Shown: positions 5,933 through 15,721, counted from the first letter of the stretch. The stretch: 37,036 nucleotides of DNA from CAG-791 sp000431495 (GCA_052117605.1 JBQKIT010000022.1); one strand, 5' to 3'. The notes: generated from the letters alone by a model not told the origin. Numbers and translations are program-made.

Positions 5933-8905
5933 ATGCACAACGATACAGAGGCGCAGATTCGTGCGCTTGGGACATACGAGATCCTGGAGCATCGTTTTCT
6001 GAAGGACATCGGAAGCGACAGCTATGTGCTGCGGCATAAGAAGAGCGGAGCGAGAATCGCGCTTTTGCCGAACGAGGACAGCAACAAGGTCTTTTACATT
6101 GCGTTTCGCACACCGCCGACGGATTCGACGGGTGTTGCTCATATCATTGAGCATACGGTTCTGTGCGGGTCGCGGGATTTTCCGGTCAAGGATCCGTTCA
6201 TTGAGGTTGTGAAGGGATCTCTGAATACTTTTCTGAACGCAATGACGTATCCGGACAAGACGGTGTATCCGGTGGCCTCCACCAATGAGAAGGATTTTGC
6301 CAATCTGATGCACGTGTATCTGGACGCTGTATTCCATCCGAACATCTATACCAATGAGAATATTTTCCGGCAGGAGGGCTGGCATTACGAGGTGAAGGAG
6401 GATCCCTCCGATCGTGGGAAGACACCGGAGATTCTGATCAACGGTGTTGTTTACAATGAGATGAAGGGCGTGATGTCTTCCCCGGATGATGTGCTGAATG
6501 ATGAGATTCTGGCTTCCCTGTATCCGGATACCACGTATTCGATTGTCTCGGGCGGCGATCCGAAGGTGATTCCGGAGCTTACCTATGAGCAGTATCTGGA
6601 CTTTCACAGGAAGTACTATCATCCGTCCAACTCCTACATCTTTCTTTACGGGGATCTGGATGTCGCAGAGCGGCTGCGGTTTCTGGATGAGCAGTACCTT
6701 GCGCACTATGAGGTGCTGGCGGTTGATTCCTCCGTTCGCCCGCAGAAGCCTTTTGAAAAGCCGGCGGAGATCCGGAAGAGCTACAGCATTCTGAAGGAGG
6801 ATGACGAGCACGAAAAGACGTTCCTTTCCTGGAATGCAGCACTTCCGATCCACGGGAATCCGAAGGTGATCCTTGCCTTCAAGGTGCTGGATTATGTGCT
6901 CTGCGACGCAGAAGGCGCTCCGGTGAAGGAGGCTCTTCGCGAAAAGGGCATCGGGCAGAATGTGGAGTCGCTTTATGAGTGCGGCGTCTATGAGCCGTAC
7001 TACACGATTGCGGCAAAATATGCCGAGCCGGAGCAGAAGGAGGAGTTCGAACGTACCATCCGCGAAACGCTGGAGGATCTGTCGGAGAACGGAATGGATC
7101 CGCGGGCACTTCTTGCTGGAATCAATGACTTTGAATTCCATTACCGGGAGGCGGATTTCGGCTCGTATCCCAAGGGGCTGATTTACGGACTGGATCTTCT
7201 GGATACCTGGCTTTACGACGAAAACTCTGTCTGGACGAATCTGGATATCAGCGGTCTCCTGGAGGAGCTGAAGAAGGAAATCCATACCGGGTATTTTGAA
7301 AAGCTGATTCGCAGATACCTTCTGGACAACACGCATACGAGCACGGTGCTCCTGCTTCCGGAAAAGGGACTTACGGAGCGGATGGAGGAGCAGCAGAAGG
7401 AGAAGCTTGCTGCTTTTGCCGCGTCTCTTTCCGAGGAGGAGCTGGAGGAGCTTCGAAAGAAAGAAGAGGAGCTCAGGACCTGGCAGAATACGCCGGATAC
7501 CGAAGAAGCGGTCCGCAGCATTCCGGTACTTTCGCGGTCGGATCTGAAGACAGAGGCGAAGAAGCCTTTGACGGAACGGCTTGGCGGGAAGGAGCTTTCA
7601 CTTCTTGCGCATCCTGCGCCGACAAACGGCATCGATTATCTGGATCTTTCCTTTGATGTGACAGGTCTTGCGCCGGAGCTTTTCCGGTATGTCGGAATCT
7701 TCAAGGTTCTCCTTGGAGCCATGAGCACGGAGAGGTATTCCTATCAGGAGCTGGATCACGAAATCAGCATCGAAACGGGAGGGATTCTCCCGACGATTTC
7801 GAATATGAATGACAGCAGGGATCCGTCGAAGTACCGGATTTTGTTTGAGCTGTCGCTGAAAACAATGGATTCGAATCTGGAGAAGGCGCTTGAACTGGCG
7901 GAGGAGATTCTTCTTCATACGGACTTTTCGGATACGGAAAGGATCCGCGAGATTCTGGAGGAGGAGAGGGCTTCCATGAAGGCGGAGCTTCCTTCTTCCG
8001 GACACGCCACCGCTGTGATGCGGTCTGCGGCGAATCTTTCGGAATCGTCCCGGATCATGGACGACCTTGCGGGAATCGGAGCTTACCGGTTCCTGGACGA
8101 TCTTTGTCTTCACTTTGAGGAGGAGAAGGAAAAACTCCCGGAAATGATGCGGAGAGTTGTTTCTGCTGTGGCGCGGAAGGAGCGCTTTTTTGCAGATCTT
8201 ACCGCGGAAAAGGACTGCATTCCGAAGGCACTGCCGGTGCTGGAGAAATTTGCATCGAAGCTGGAGGGAGCGGCAAGGGATACCTTCCTTCCTGCAATGA
8301 GAACAGGAACCGCAAAGCCTTCATTGAAGAAGAGCGAGGGCTTCACGACGGCCGGGCAGGTGCAGTTCGTCTGCAGGGCAGGGGATTTCCGGAGAAGAGG
8401 ACTTCCCTTCCGCGGAGAGCTTCGTGTTCTGAAGGTGATTCTTGGCTACGATTACCTTTGGAATAAGGTCCGTGTATTCGGCGGGGCCTATGGCTGCATG
8501 AGCGGTTTTGGCCGGGATGGAATTTCCTATTTTGTTTCCTACCGTGATCCGAAGCTGAAGGAAACCGTTCAGGCCTTCGAAGAGGCTGCGGCATACATCG
8601 GAAGGTTTGAAGCAGATGAGCAGGAAATGACGAAATATGTTATCGGGGCTGTGAGTACGATGGACCGTCCGATGACGCCGAGCATGTTCGGGCGTTTTTC
8701 GAAGGCCTGTGAGCTGACCGGAATTACTGCAGAGGATCTGCAGAGAGAGCGGCAGCAGGTCCTTTCCTGCACACAGGAGGAGATTCGCCGGATGAGCGCG
8801 TACATTGAAGCGTTTCTGGATGACGGCGTTCTGTGTGTTGTGGGCTCTGCGAAGAAGCTGAAGGAAGAGGAGACGTTGTTCGACACCCTGGAGCCTCTGA
8901 CGTAA
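5933..8905 (+). CDS. M16C family zinc metallopeptidase (PreP/falcilysin-like)
   Basis: A 990-residue peptidase of the insulinase superfamily, of the long single-chain form that degrades peptides inside a closed chamber made of two halves. The inverted zinc motif H70-I-I-E73-H74 is intact, preceded by the usual STGVAHI context, and the distal glutamate is E176 in VYNEMKGVM. A Glu/Lys-rich coiled linker lies near residues 480-515, between the two halves. The ATG at 5933 is preceded by AGGGGGT; an upstream in-frame TTG lacks such a site. It sits between ssrA and era. The substrate is unknown; peptide scavenging or disposal is the usual role of the family. No signal peptide is seen, so it is probably cytoplasmic. 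Confidence 0.9.
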   Translation: MHNDTEAQIRALGTYEILEHRFLKDIGSDSYVLRHKKSGARIALLPNEDSNKVFYIAFRTPPTDSTGVAHIIEHTVLCGSRDFPVKDPFIEVVKGSLNTFLNAMTYPDKTVYPVASTNEKDFANLMHVYLDAVFHPNIYTNENIFRQEGWHYEVKEDPSDRGKTPEILINGVVYNEMKGVMSSPDDVLNDEILASLYPDTTYSIVSGGDPKVIPELTYEQYLDFHRKYYHPSNSYIFLYGDLDVAERLRFLDEQYLAHYEVLAVDSSVRPQKPFEKPAEIRKSYSILKEDDEHEKTFLSWNAALPIHGNPKVILAFKVLDYVLCDAEGAPVKEALREKGIGQNVESLYECGVYEPYYTIAAKYAEPEQKEEFERTIRETLEDLSENGMDPRALLAGINDFEFHYREADFGSYPKGLIYGLDLLDTWLYDENSVWTNLDISGLLEELKKEIHTGYFEKLIRRYLLDNTHTSTVLLLPEKGLTERMEEQQKEKLAAFAASLSEEELEELRKKEEELRTWQNTPDTEEAVRSIPVLSRSDLKTEAKKPLTERLGGKELSLLAHPAPTNGIDYLDLSFDVTGLAPELFRYVGIFKVLLGAMSTERYSYQELDHEISIETGGILPTISNMNDSRDPSKYRILFELSLKTMDSNLEKALELAEEILLHTDFSDTERIREILEEERASMKAELPSSGHATAVMRSAANLSESSRIMDDLAGIGAYRFLDDLCLHFEEEKEKLPEMMRRVVSAVARKERFFADLTAEKDCIPKALPVLEKFASKLEGAARDTFLPAMRTGTAKPSLKKSEGFTTAGQVQFVCRAGDFRRRGLPFRGELRVLKVILGYDYLWNKVRVFGGAYGCMSGFGRDGISYFVSYRDPKLKETVQAFEEAAAYIGRFEADEQEMTKYVIGAVSTMDRPMTPSMFGRFSKACELTGITAEDLQRERQQVLSCTQEEIRRMSAYIEAFLDDGVLCVVGSAKKLKEEETLFDTLEPLT

Positions 8906-8925
8906 CTGCCGGAAAGGATGAAAAT

Positions 8926-9852
8926 ATGGCAAAAGCTGGTTTTGCGGCGATTGTGGGCCGCCCGAATGTCGGAAAATCCACATTGATGAACACACTGATC
9001 GGACAGAAGATCGCAATTACTTCCTATAAGCCGCAGACGACGCGGAATCAGATCCGGACGATCTACAGCGACGAGAACGGACAGGCTGTGTTTCTGGATA
9101 CTCCGGGAATCAATCAGGCGAAGGACCGCCTTGGCGAATATATGCTGCACGCTGCCGATTCTACGCTGAAGGAGGTGGACCTGATTCTGTGGCTGGTCGA
9201 GCCAAGAGCGAATCTGAAGGAGGAGGATCTGGCTGTCCTGAAAAAGGTGGCAGGTGCCGGGAAGCCGGTGATTCTGTGCGTCACGAAGACAGATTCGGTG
9301 AAGAAGGCACAGATTCTTCCGGTCCTTGAGAATTATGCGAAGGCGTGGAAGAAGGAAACCGGGCAGGAGCTTGCGGATCTGATTCCGGTCAGCTCCAGGC
9401 AGAGAACCGGACTTGAGGATCTTCGAAGGACGATCTGGGACAGGCTTCCGGAGGGCGAACCCTTCTACGATCCGGAGGAGGTCACAACACAGACAGAGCG
9501 CGAGATTGCTTCCGAGATGATCCGGGAGAAGGCCCTCCGCTATATTAACGAAGAGGTTCCGCATGGAATCGCAGTGCAGATCAACCGCATGAAGTACCGC
9601 AGCAAAGCATCCTCCCCGGAGAGGATCTGCGACATTGACGCAGACATCATCTGCGAACGGGAGAGCCACAAGGGCATCATCATCGGAGCCGGCGGCGCCA
9701 TGCTGAAGAAAATCGGAACGGCTGCCCGGATTGATATCGAGAACATGATCGGATGCCGGGTGAATCTGCGGCTCTGGGTGAAGGTCCGCAAGGGCTGGAA
9801 GGACGACCAGAATGCGCTGAAGACCTACGGCTACAATGAGAAGAATCTTTAA
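8926..9852 (+). CDS. era: GTPase Era
   Basis: Ribosome-assembly GTPase that binds the 3' end of 16S rRNA. The 308-residue product has a GTPase domain with G1 GRPNVGKS (11-18), the TTRNQIRT switch region, G3 DTPG (58-61) and G4 TKTD (120-123, where the usual first residue is Asn), then a C-terminal KH domain with GIIIGAGGAMLKKIG. The open frame extends 31 codons upstream, overlapping the end of the peptidase gene, but the ATG at 8926 follows GGAAAGGA and gives the canonical MAKAGFAAIVGRPN start. It is followed by recO 17 bp later, a common pairing in Firmicutes. Confidence 0.97.
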   Translation: MAKAGFAAIVGRPNVGKSTLMNTLIGQKIAITSYKPQTTRNQIRTIYSDENGQAVFLDTPGINQAKDRLGEYMLHAADSTLKEVDLILWLVEPRANLKEEDLAVLKKVAGAGKPVILCVTKTDSVKKAQILPVLENYAKAWKKETGQELADLIPVSSRQRTGLEDLRRTIWDRLPEGEPFYDPEEVTTQTEREIASEMIREKALRYINEEVPHGIAVQINRMKYRSKASSPERICDIDADIICERESHKGIIIGAGGAMLKKIGTAARIDIENMIGCRVNLRLWVKVRKGWKDDQNALKTYGYNEKNL

Positions 9853-9869
9853 TTCTGAGAAAAACGGGA

Positions 9870-10541
9870 ATGGCGGAGCTTGAATTCAAAAGACCTTATA
9901 CCGAAGTAACGGCCATGGTGATCGGCGTGCAGCCAATCGGCGAGTATGACAGGAGAGTGGTCCTGCTGACCAGAGAACGGGGGAAAATATCTGCGTTTGC
10001 CAAGGGCGCACGGCGTCCGAATTCACAGCTCGTGGCAGCGACGGACCTGTTTGTGTTCGGCACATTCCGGCTGTATGCCGGGCGGGACTCCTATACGCTG
10101 ACCGAGGCCTCAGTGCAGAATTATTTTTCCTGGTTCCGCACACATATTGAGGCTTCGCTGGAGGGACAGTATTTCTGCGAGGTGCTGGAATACTGCACGA
10201 GAGAAAACAACGACGAGGCGCAGCTCCTTCTCCTTTTGTATCAGACGCTGCGCGCTCTGGAATCCGAAAAGTTTCCTCCGAGGCTGGTGCGCTCTGTATT
10301 TGAACTGAAGACCGTCGTGATTGAGGGAGAAATGCGGGAGCCGAATCCGCAGAAATATCTCCCGGCGGTTATGGCGGCGCTTCATCATATTGAGAGGTCG
10401 AAGATTGCGCAGCTGTATTCGTTTTCCCTGGATGAGCCCGCACAGAAGGAGCTGGCGGAGCTTGCCGGGCGATGCATGGAGTTTGCGTTTGAACGACACA
10501 CATTCCGAAGCCTTGAGATTCTGGAAGTGATGGAAGTTTAA
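9870..10541 (+). CDS. recO: DNA repair protein RecO
   Basis: Mediator that helps load RecA at gaps during RecF-pathway repair. The 223-residue protein has the N-terminal OB-fold region with typical KISAFAKGARRPNSQL (about 39-54) and LYAGRDSYTLTEA, followed by a helical C-terminal half. The C-terminal part lacks the cysteine clusters that form a zinc site in many RecO proteins and is somewhat short. It starts 17 bp after era; the ribosome site is weak (ACGGGA just before ATG), suggesting coupling with era. Confidence 0.9.
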   Translation: MAELEFKRPYTEVTAMVIGVQPIGEYDRRVVLLTRERGKISAFAKGARRPNSQLVAATDLFVFGTFRLYAGRDSYTLTEASVQNYFSWFRTHIEASLEGQYFCEVLEYCTRENNDEAQLLLLLYQTLRALESEKFPPRLVRSVFELKTVVIEGEMREPNPQKYLPAVMAALHHIERSKIAQLYSFSLDEPAQKELAELAGRCMEFAFERHTFRSLEILEVMEV

Positions 10542-10562
10542 GCGGGAGCTGACAGCAGAAGG

Positions 10563-10589
10563 TTGCGAAGAGAATAAAAAAAGTATAAA
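10563..10589 (+). promoter_or_regulatory. Possible promoter before the 226-aa membrane protein
   Basis: TTGCGA (10563-10568) and TATAAA (10584-10589) are separated by 15 bp within an A-rich stretch after recO. The spacing is short, so this is only a candidate. Confidence 0.3.
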
Positions 10590-10627
10590 GTGTATCTGTT
10601 TAGCATATGTCTGACGAGGTGAGGCAG

Positions 10628-11308
10628 ATGGCGCAGAAGAAAAAACGGAATCAGAAGCTTCGGAAGAGAAAGCAGAAGGAGCAGGCGGTGAAGCTTGCAG
10701 TTCTTCTTGCTGCGGCTGTTATTGTTGCGGGAATGATTCTTGCTGTCCGGGCGGTGACAAGAGCACTGGGCCCGGAGGACTATGCGGAGTCAACGGCGGA
10801 ATTCTGCAAGAACGGAAGCATCCGGATCACGAGCGTGGAATCCTTTGCCGAGGATTATTACGATGCAAATGAGCTGAAGAAAACGGTCCGCGATGCCGTG
10901 GACGCTTATAATGCCGAAAACGGCAGCAGGAGCGTTGTTCAGAATTCTCTGCAGGTGAAGGATCAGATGGCCAAGCTGGTTCTTACCTATAAGAGCGCAG
11001 AGGATTACAGGAGCTTCAATGACACCGATCTGTTTGTCGGAACGGTGAAGGATGCCGAAGACAGCGGCTATGATTTTGAATCCATCATGTCCGCGGTGAG
11101 CCATGCAGATTCGTCCAGAATTCTGAATCAGGCGACCCTGGATCAGCTGCTGGAGAATGAGGTCATCATTCTTTCGGAACAGGTGAACGTGGTGACGCCG
11201 CGCGGAATTCTGTATGCGACACCGAATCTTGGCGTTACGGATGAGACGCATGCATCGCCGGTGGATGTCATCAGCAAGGACGAGCCTGCGATTGTTATAC
11301 TGAAGTAG
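10628..11308 (+). CDS. Unrecognised membrane-anchored protein
   Basis: Not recognised as a named gene. The 226-residue product begins with a highly basic cytoplasmic segment (MAQKKKRNQKLRKRKQKEQ), followed by one membrane helix (about residues 21-43). The remaining 180 or so residues are predicted to be outside, forming a mixed, acidic domain. The pattern may fit a DUF4230-like or other single-pass surface protein, but no motif settles this. The ATG at 10628 is chosen over an ATG seven codons upstream because GAGGTGAGG (10616-10624) lies directly before it. It stands between recO and glyS, with no strong terminator on either side. Confidence 0.75.
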   Translation: MAQKKKRNQKLRKRKQKEQAVKLAVLLAAAVIVAGMILAVRAVTRALGPEDYAESTAEFCKNGSIRITSVESFAEDYYDANELKKTVRDAVDAYNAENGSRSVVQNSLQVKDQMAKLVLTYKSAEDYRSFNDTDLFVGTVKDAEDSGYDFESIMSAVSHADSSRILNQATLDQLLENEVIILSEQVNVVTPRGILYATPNLGVTDETHASPVDVISKDEPAIVILK

Positions 11309-11456
11309 CGGGCCGGAGCACCGGCATTTCGCAGACTCGGATTAGTTATACACGGTAGGGACTCTGGGGAAGCCGCCGCATCAGTTCTTTGCGGGAGGCG
11401 GACCTCAGGGAATCAATATATCATCTGCAGAAGCAGAAGGATCAAGGAGTAGGCAC

Positions 11457-12848
11457 ATGGAAAAGACAATGGACAAGGTTGTTGCGCTCTGCAATGCGCG
11501 CGGATTCATTTATCCCGGTTCTCAGATCTATGGCGGTCTGTCGAATACCTGGGATTACGGTAATCTCGGCGTTGAGCTGAAGAACAACGTAAAGAAGGCA
11601 TGGTGGAGAAAGTTTGTGCAGGAGTCCCCGACCAACGTCGGTGTGGACTGCGCGATTCTGATGAACCCCAAGACCTGGGTTGCATCCGGACATCTGGCGG
11701 GCTTCTCGGATCCTCTGATGGACTGCAAGGCCTGCGGAGAGCGTTTCCGTGCGGATCAGCTGATTGAGAGCTATGCACATGAGCACGAGCTGACGCTGGA
11801 CGGATCGGTTGACGGATGGTCCAACGATGAAATGATGAGCTTTATCAATAAGTTCAAGGTTCCCTGCCCGTCCTGCGGTCAGTTCCACTGGACCGACATC
11901 CGTCAGTTCAATCTGATGTTCAAGACCTTCCAGGGGGTAACGGAGGATTCCACCAACACCATCTACCTTCGTCCGGAAACGGCACAGGGTATTTTTGTCA
12001 ACTTTAAGAATGTACAGCGCACGGCGAGAAAGCATCTGCCGTTTGGTATCTGCCAGATCGGCAAGTCCTTCCGCAATGAGATTACTCCCGGAAACTTCAC
12101 CTTCCGTACCCGTGAGTTCGAGCAGATGGAGATGGAATTCTTCTGCAAGCCTGATACCGATCTGGAGTGGTTCCAGTACTGGAAGAACTTCTGCTGGAAC
12201 TGGCTGCTCTCCCTGGGAATCAAGGAGGAGCACCTTCGTTTCCGTGATCATGACAAGGAAGAGCTTTCGTTCTATTCCAAGGCTACCTCGGACATCGAAT
12301 ATACCTTCCCCTTTGGTGACTGGGGCGAGCTGTGGGGCATTGCAGACCGCACGGATTATGATCTGTCGCAGCACCAGAAGGTCTCCGGCGAGGATCTTAC
12401 CTACTTCGATGAGGAGAGCGGGGAGCGTTACATTCCTTATGTTGTCGAGCCGTCACTTGGCTGCGACCGTGTGACCCTTGCGTTCATCTGCGAAGCCTAC
12501 GATGAAGAGGAGCTTCCGGACGGAACCGTACGTAACGTCATGCACTTCCATCCGGCCATTGCGCCCGTAAAGATTGCGGTTCTTCCGCTGTCCAAAAAGC
12601 TCTCCGAGCCCGCACAGAAGGTTTTTGCAGAGCTGTCCAAACGCTACAACTGCGATTTTGATGACCGCGGAGCAATCGGCAAGAGATATCGCCGTGAGGA
12701 TGAAATCGGAACACCGTACTGCATCTGCTACGATTTCGATTCCGAGAACGACCAGGCGGTTACGATCCGTGACCGTGACACGATGGAGCAGGTTCGCGTT
12801 CCGATTGCGGAGCTGAAGAACTGGTTCGATGAGAAGTTTGATTTTTGA
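11457..12848 (+). CDS. glyS: Glycyl-tRNA synthetase, single-chain (alpha2) type
   Basis: Class II synthetase that charges tRNA-Gly. At 463 residues it matches the homodimeric (GlyQS) form of Gram-positives rather than the two-subunit alpha/beta form. Visible features are the N-terminal RGFIYPGSQIYGGLSNTWDYG, the insertion with CKACG and CPSCG cysteine pairs (probable zinc site), class II motif 2 (FRNEITPGNFTFRTREFEQME), motif 3 (LGCDRVTLAF), and a C-terminal anticodon-binding domain. AAGGAGT precedes the ATG. The 148-nt upstream gap shows no T-box consensus and only a weak hairpin, so control is unclear. alaS follows closely. Confidence 0.97.
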   Translation: MEKTMDKVVALCNARGFIYPGSQIYGGLSNTWDYGNLGVELKNNVKKAWWRKFVQESPTNVGVDCAILMNPKTWVASGHLAGFSDPLMDCKACGERFRADQLIESYAHEHELTLDGSVDGWSNDEMMSFINKFKVPCPSCGQFHWTDIRQFNLMFKTFQGVTEDSTNTIYLRPETAQGIFVNFKNVQRTARKHLPFGICQIGKSFRNEITPGNFTFRTREFEQMEMEFFCKPDTDLEWFQYWKNFCWNWLLSLGIKEEHLRFRDHDKEELSFYSKATSDIEYTFPFGDWGELWGIADRTDYDLSQHQKVSGEDLTYFDEESGERYIPYVVEPSLGCDRVTLAFICEAYDEEELPDGTVRNVMHFHPAIAPVKIAVLPLSKKLSEPAQKVFAELSKRYNCDFDDRGAIGKRYRREDEIGTPYCICYDFDSENDQAVTIRDRDTMEQVRVPIAELKNWFDEKFDF

Positions 12849-12913
12849 GCCGACCGGCAAATCCGGCAACGGCATGGACCGTTGAATATAACATGGAGAA
12901 AGGAAACTGAGTA

Positions 12914-15700
12914 ATGCAGTACAGAGGCGTAAACGAACTGCGTGAGCTGTTCCTGGCATTCTTTGAAGAGAAGGGATGCCTCAGACTGAACAGCTTCTCG
13001 CTGGTTCCTCACAATGATACATCGCTCCTGATCATCAATTCCGGTATGGCTCCGATGAAGCCCTGGTTTACCGGTCAGGAGATTCCCCCGAGAAGACGGG
13101 TTACCACCTGCCAGAAGTGCATCCGCACCGGTGATCTGGAGAATGTTGGAAAAACAGCCCGCCACGGCACTTATTTTGAAATGCTGGGCAACTTCTCCTT
13201 CGGTGATTATTTCAAGAAGGAAGCCATTCCGTGGGCATGGGAGTTTCTGACCGAGCGCGTCGGACTGGATCCGGAGCGTCTGTATCCTTCTGTCTATGTG
13301 GACGATGAAGAGGCTTACAATATCTGGCTGAATGACATGCACATTCCGGCCGATCATATTTACAAGTTCGGCAAGGCGGACAATTTCTGGGAGCATGGCT
13401 CCGGCCCCTGCGGTCCCTGCTCGGAGATTTACTATGACCGCGGAGAGAAGTACGGAAACGGACCGGAGGATGTCATGGGCGGTGAAGGTGACCGCTTCAT
13501 GGAGGTCTGGAATATCGTATTTTCCCAGTTCAACAATGATGGAAACGGCAATTACACGGATCTTGTTCAGAAGAACATTGATACCGGCATGGGCCTTGAG
13601 CGTCTGGCGGTTGCCGTTCAGGACGTGGGATCCATCTTCGACGTTGATACGCTGAAATCCCTGCGTGATCTGATCTGCAGCCTGGCAGGCGGCATCGGAT
13701 ATGAGCAGCCTGGCAGCTATGACAGTGATGTTTCGGTTCGTATCTGCACGGATCATGCCCGCGCAATGACCTTCATGATTTCGGATGGCATTATGCCCTC
13801 CAACAACGGAAGAGGCTATGTCCTTCGCAGAATCATCCGCCGCGCGGTTCGTCACGGAAGAAAGCTTGGCATTCAGGGCTCCTTCCTGCCGACTCTTGCG
13901 GAGAACGTCATCGAAACCTCGAAGGACGGTTATCCGGAGCTGGAGGAGAAGAGAGATTTCATTCTCAATGTAGTCCGCGCCGAGGAAGAGAAGTTTGAGA
14001 AGACCTATGAGCAGGGAATGGATATTCTGGCTCAGATGGAGCAGGAGCTCGAAAAGGCCGGAAATAAGGAGCTTTCCGGAGAGGATGCGTTCAAGCTTTA
14101 TGACACCTATGGGTTCCCGCTGGATAACACGAAGGAAATTCTGGAGGAAAAGGGCTTTACGGTAGATGAGGATGGCTTCAATGCTGCAATGAAGAAGCAG
14201 AGAGAGCAGGCTCGTTCTGACCGTGAGCGTTCCGGCAAGGCGGCTACCTATATGGGAGCGGCAGCTACGGTATATGAGGAGATGGATCCTTCTCTGACAT
14301 CTGCTTTTGTCGGATATGATCAGCTGACTGCAGAATCTGAGATCATCGCCATGGCATCCCTTCCTTCTCTTGCAGCTCAGAAGAGCGCTGCATCGGAGGA
14401 GGCAGACGGTGAGGAAGACAGCGTTGCCGATGCACTGTCCGACGGGCAGTATGGTGCAATCATCACAAAGGAGACTCCCTTCTACGGAACGATGGGCGGC
14501 CAGGCTGGTGATAAGGGCCTGATTGTTCTGTCCACCGGTTATTCCGAAGCAGGCGGTATCAAGGCTTCTTCGGAGGAAATGGCGAAGGAGGCAGCTCTTG
14601 GAAAGGGAGCGGTTGTCTTTGAGGTGGAAGCAACAGAGCACGTTGCCGGCGGCAAGATTGCGCACATCGGTCATGTGGTTTCCGGAATGTTCAAGCTGGG
14701 CGATCAGGTTACTCTTCAGGTCGATGAGAAGAACCGTATGGCAACCTGCAGAAACCATTCTGCAACGCACCTTCTTCAGAGAGCACTCCGCGAGGTTCTG
14801 GGCACCCATGTTGAGCAGGCAGGCTCCTATCAGGATGCAGACCGTACCCGTTTTGACTTCTCTCATTTCCAGGCAATGACGAGGGAGGAGCTGAAGAAAG
14901 TCGAAGATCTTGTCAACGAGAAGATCGCGGAAAGCCTTCCGGTTGTCACACAGGTGATGACGCTTGAGGAAGCGAAGAAGACCGGCGCAATGGCTCTTTT
15001 CGGAGAGAAATACGGCGACAGCGTTCGCGTGGTGAAGATGGGAGACTGGTCGGTAGAGCTGTGCGGAGGTACGCATGTCTCGAATACGATCACGATCGGC
15101 TCGTTTAAGATCCTTTCCGAGAACGGTGTTGCTGCCGGAGTCCGGAGAATCGAAGCACTGACGGGAGACAATGTCCGGAAGTATTATGAAGGGCTGGAAG
15201 CAGAGCTGAATGAGGCGGCAGAGCTTGTCAAGGCTACGCCTGCCACACTTTCGGAGAGAATTCGTGCTCTGCAGAAGGAACTGAAGGAAGTGAAATCCGA
15301 GAATGAATCCATGAAGGCGAAGGAAGCACAGGCTTCTCTTGGCAATGTCATGGACAATGTAAAGGAAATCAAGGGTGTTCCGTTCCTTTGTGCTCACGTT
15401 CCGGGTGTTGACATGAATGAGCTGCGCAGCCTCGGTGATGATCTGAAGGCAAAGCTTTCCGGAGGCGTTGTGGTTCTGATTTCCGACAAGGACGGCAAGG
15501 TAAATCTGGTTGCCATGGCATCCGAGGAAGCAATGAAGAAGGGTGCTCATGCCGGAAATCTTGTTAAGGGCATCGCGAAGGAAGTCGGCGGTGGCGGCGG
15601 CGGCCGTCCGAACATGGCGCAGGCCGGCGGCAAGAACCCTGCAGGAATCGGCAAGGCACTGGAAGAAGCCGAAAAGGTTCTGGAAGGACAGCTTTCGTAA
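12914..15700 (+). CDS. alaS: Alanyl-tRNA synthetase
   Basis: Class II synthetase that charges tRNA-Ala. The 928-residue protein is some 40-50 residues longer than most bacterial AlaS. It has the aminoacylation core (FFEEKGCLRLNSFSLVPHNDTSLLIINSGMAP region at about 15-47 and GSGPCGPCSEIYYD near 159), an editing domain with H615 and H619 in NHSATHLLQ and C717/H721 in LCGGTHV, and a C-terminal domain with a run of glycines. An acidic, Ala/Ser-rich insertion lies at about residues 480-508, just before the TPFYGTMGGQ segment; this explains part of the extra length. GGAGAAAGGAA precedes the start, and the gene is 65 bp downstream of glyS. Confidence 0.97.
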   Translation: MQYRGVNELRELFLAFFEEKGCLRLNSFSLVPHNDTSLLIINSGMAPMKPWFTGQEIPPRRRVTTCQKCIRTGDLENVGKTARHGTYFEMLGNFSFGDYFKKEAIPWAWEFLTERVGLDPERLYPSVYVDDEEAYNIWLNDMHIPADHIYKFGKADNFWEHGSGPCGPCSEIYYDRGEKYGNGPEDVMGGEGDRFMEVWNIVFSQFNNDGNGNYTDLVQKNIDTGMGLERLAVAVQDVGSIFDVDTLKSLRDLICSLAGGIGYEQPGSYDSDVSVRICTDHARAMTFMISDGIMPSNNGRGYVLRRIIRRAVRHGRKLGIQGSFLPTLAENVIETSKDGYPELEEKRDFILNVVRAEEEKFEKTYEQGMDILAQMEQELEKAGNKELSGEDAFKLYDTYGFPLDNTKEILEEKGFTVDEDGFNAAMKKQREQARSDRERSGKAATYMGAAATVYEEMDPSLTSAFVGYDQLTAESEIIAMASLPSLAAQKSAASEEADGEEDSVADALSDGQYGAIITKETPFYGTMGGQAGDKGLIVLSTGYSEAGGIKASSEEMAKEAALGKGAVVFEVEATEHVAGGKIAHIGHVVSGMFKLGDQVTLQVDEKNRMATCRNHSATHLLQRALREVLGTHVEQAGSYQDADRTRFDFSHFQAMTREELKKVEDLVNEKIAESLPVVTQVMTLEEAKKTGAMALFGEKYGDSVRVVKMGDWSVELCGGTHVSNTITIGSFKILSENGVAAGVRRIEALTGDNVRKYYEGLEAELNEAAELVKATPATLSERIRALQKELKEVKSENESMKAKEAQASLGNVMDNVKEIKGVPFLCAHVPGVDMNELRSLGDDLKAKLSGGVVVLISDKDGKVNLVAMASEEAMKKGAHAGNLVKGIAKEVGGGGGGRPNMAQAGGKNPAGIGKALEEAEKVLEGQLS

Positions 15701-15721
15701 AATGGCTTTCGCAAAAAGTCC

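Noticed and set aside
8833..8925. Longer N-terminus of Era overlapping the peptidase gene
   Set aside because: The upstream residues are not Era-like, and a ribosome site precedes the internal ATG that gives the standard N-terminus.
11309..11456. T-box or riboswitch in front of glyS
   Set aside because: The conserved T-box sequence and a terminator/antiterminator pair are not seen; only a short GCCGG/CCGGC hairpin is present.
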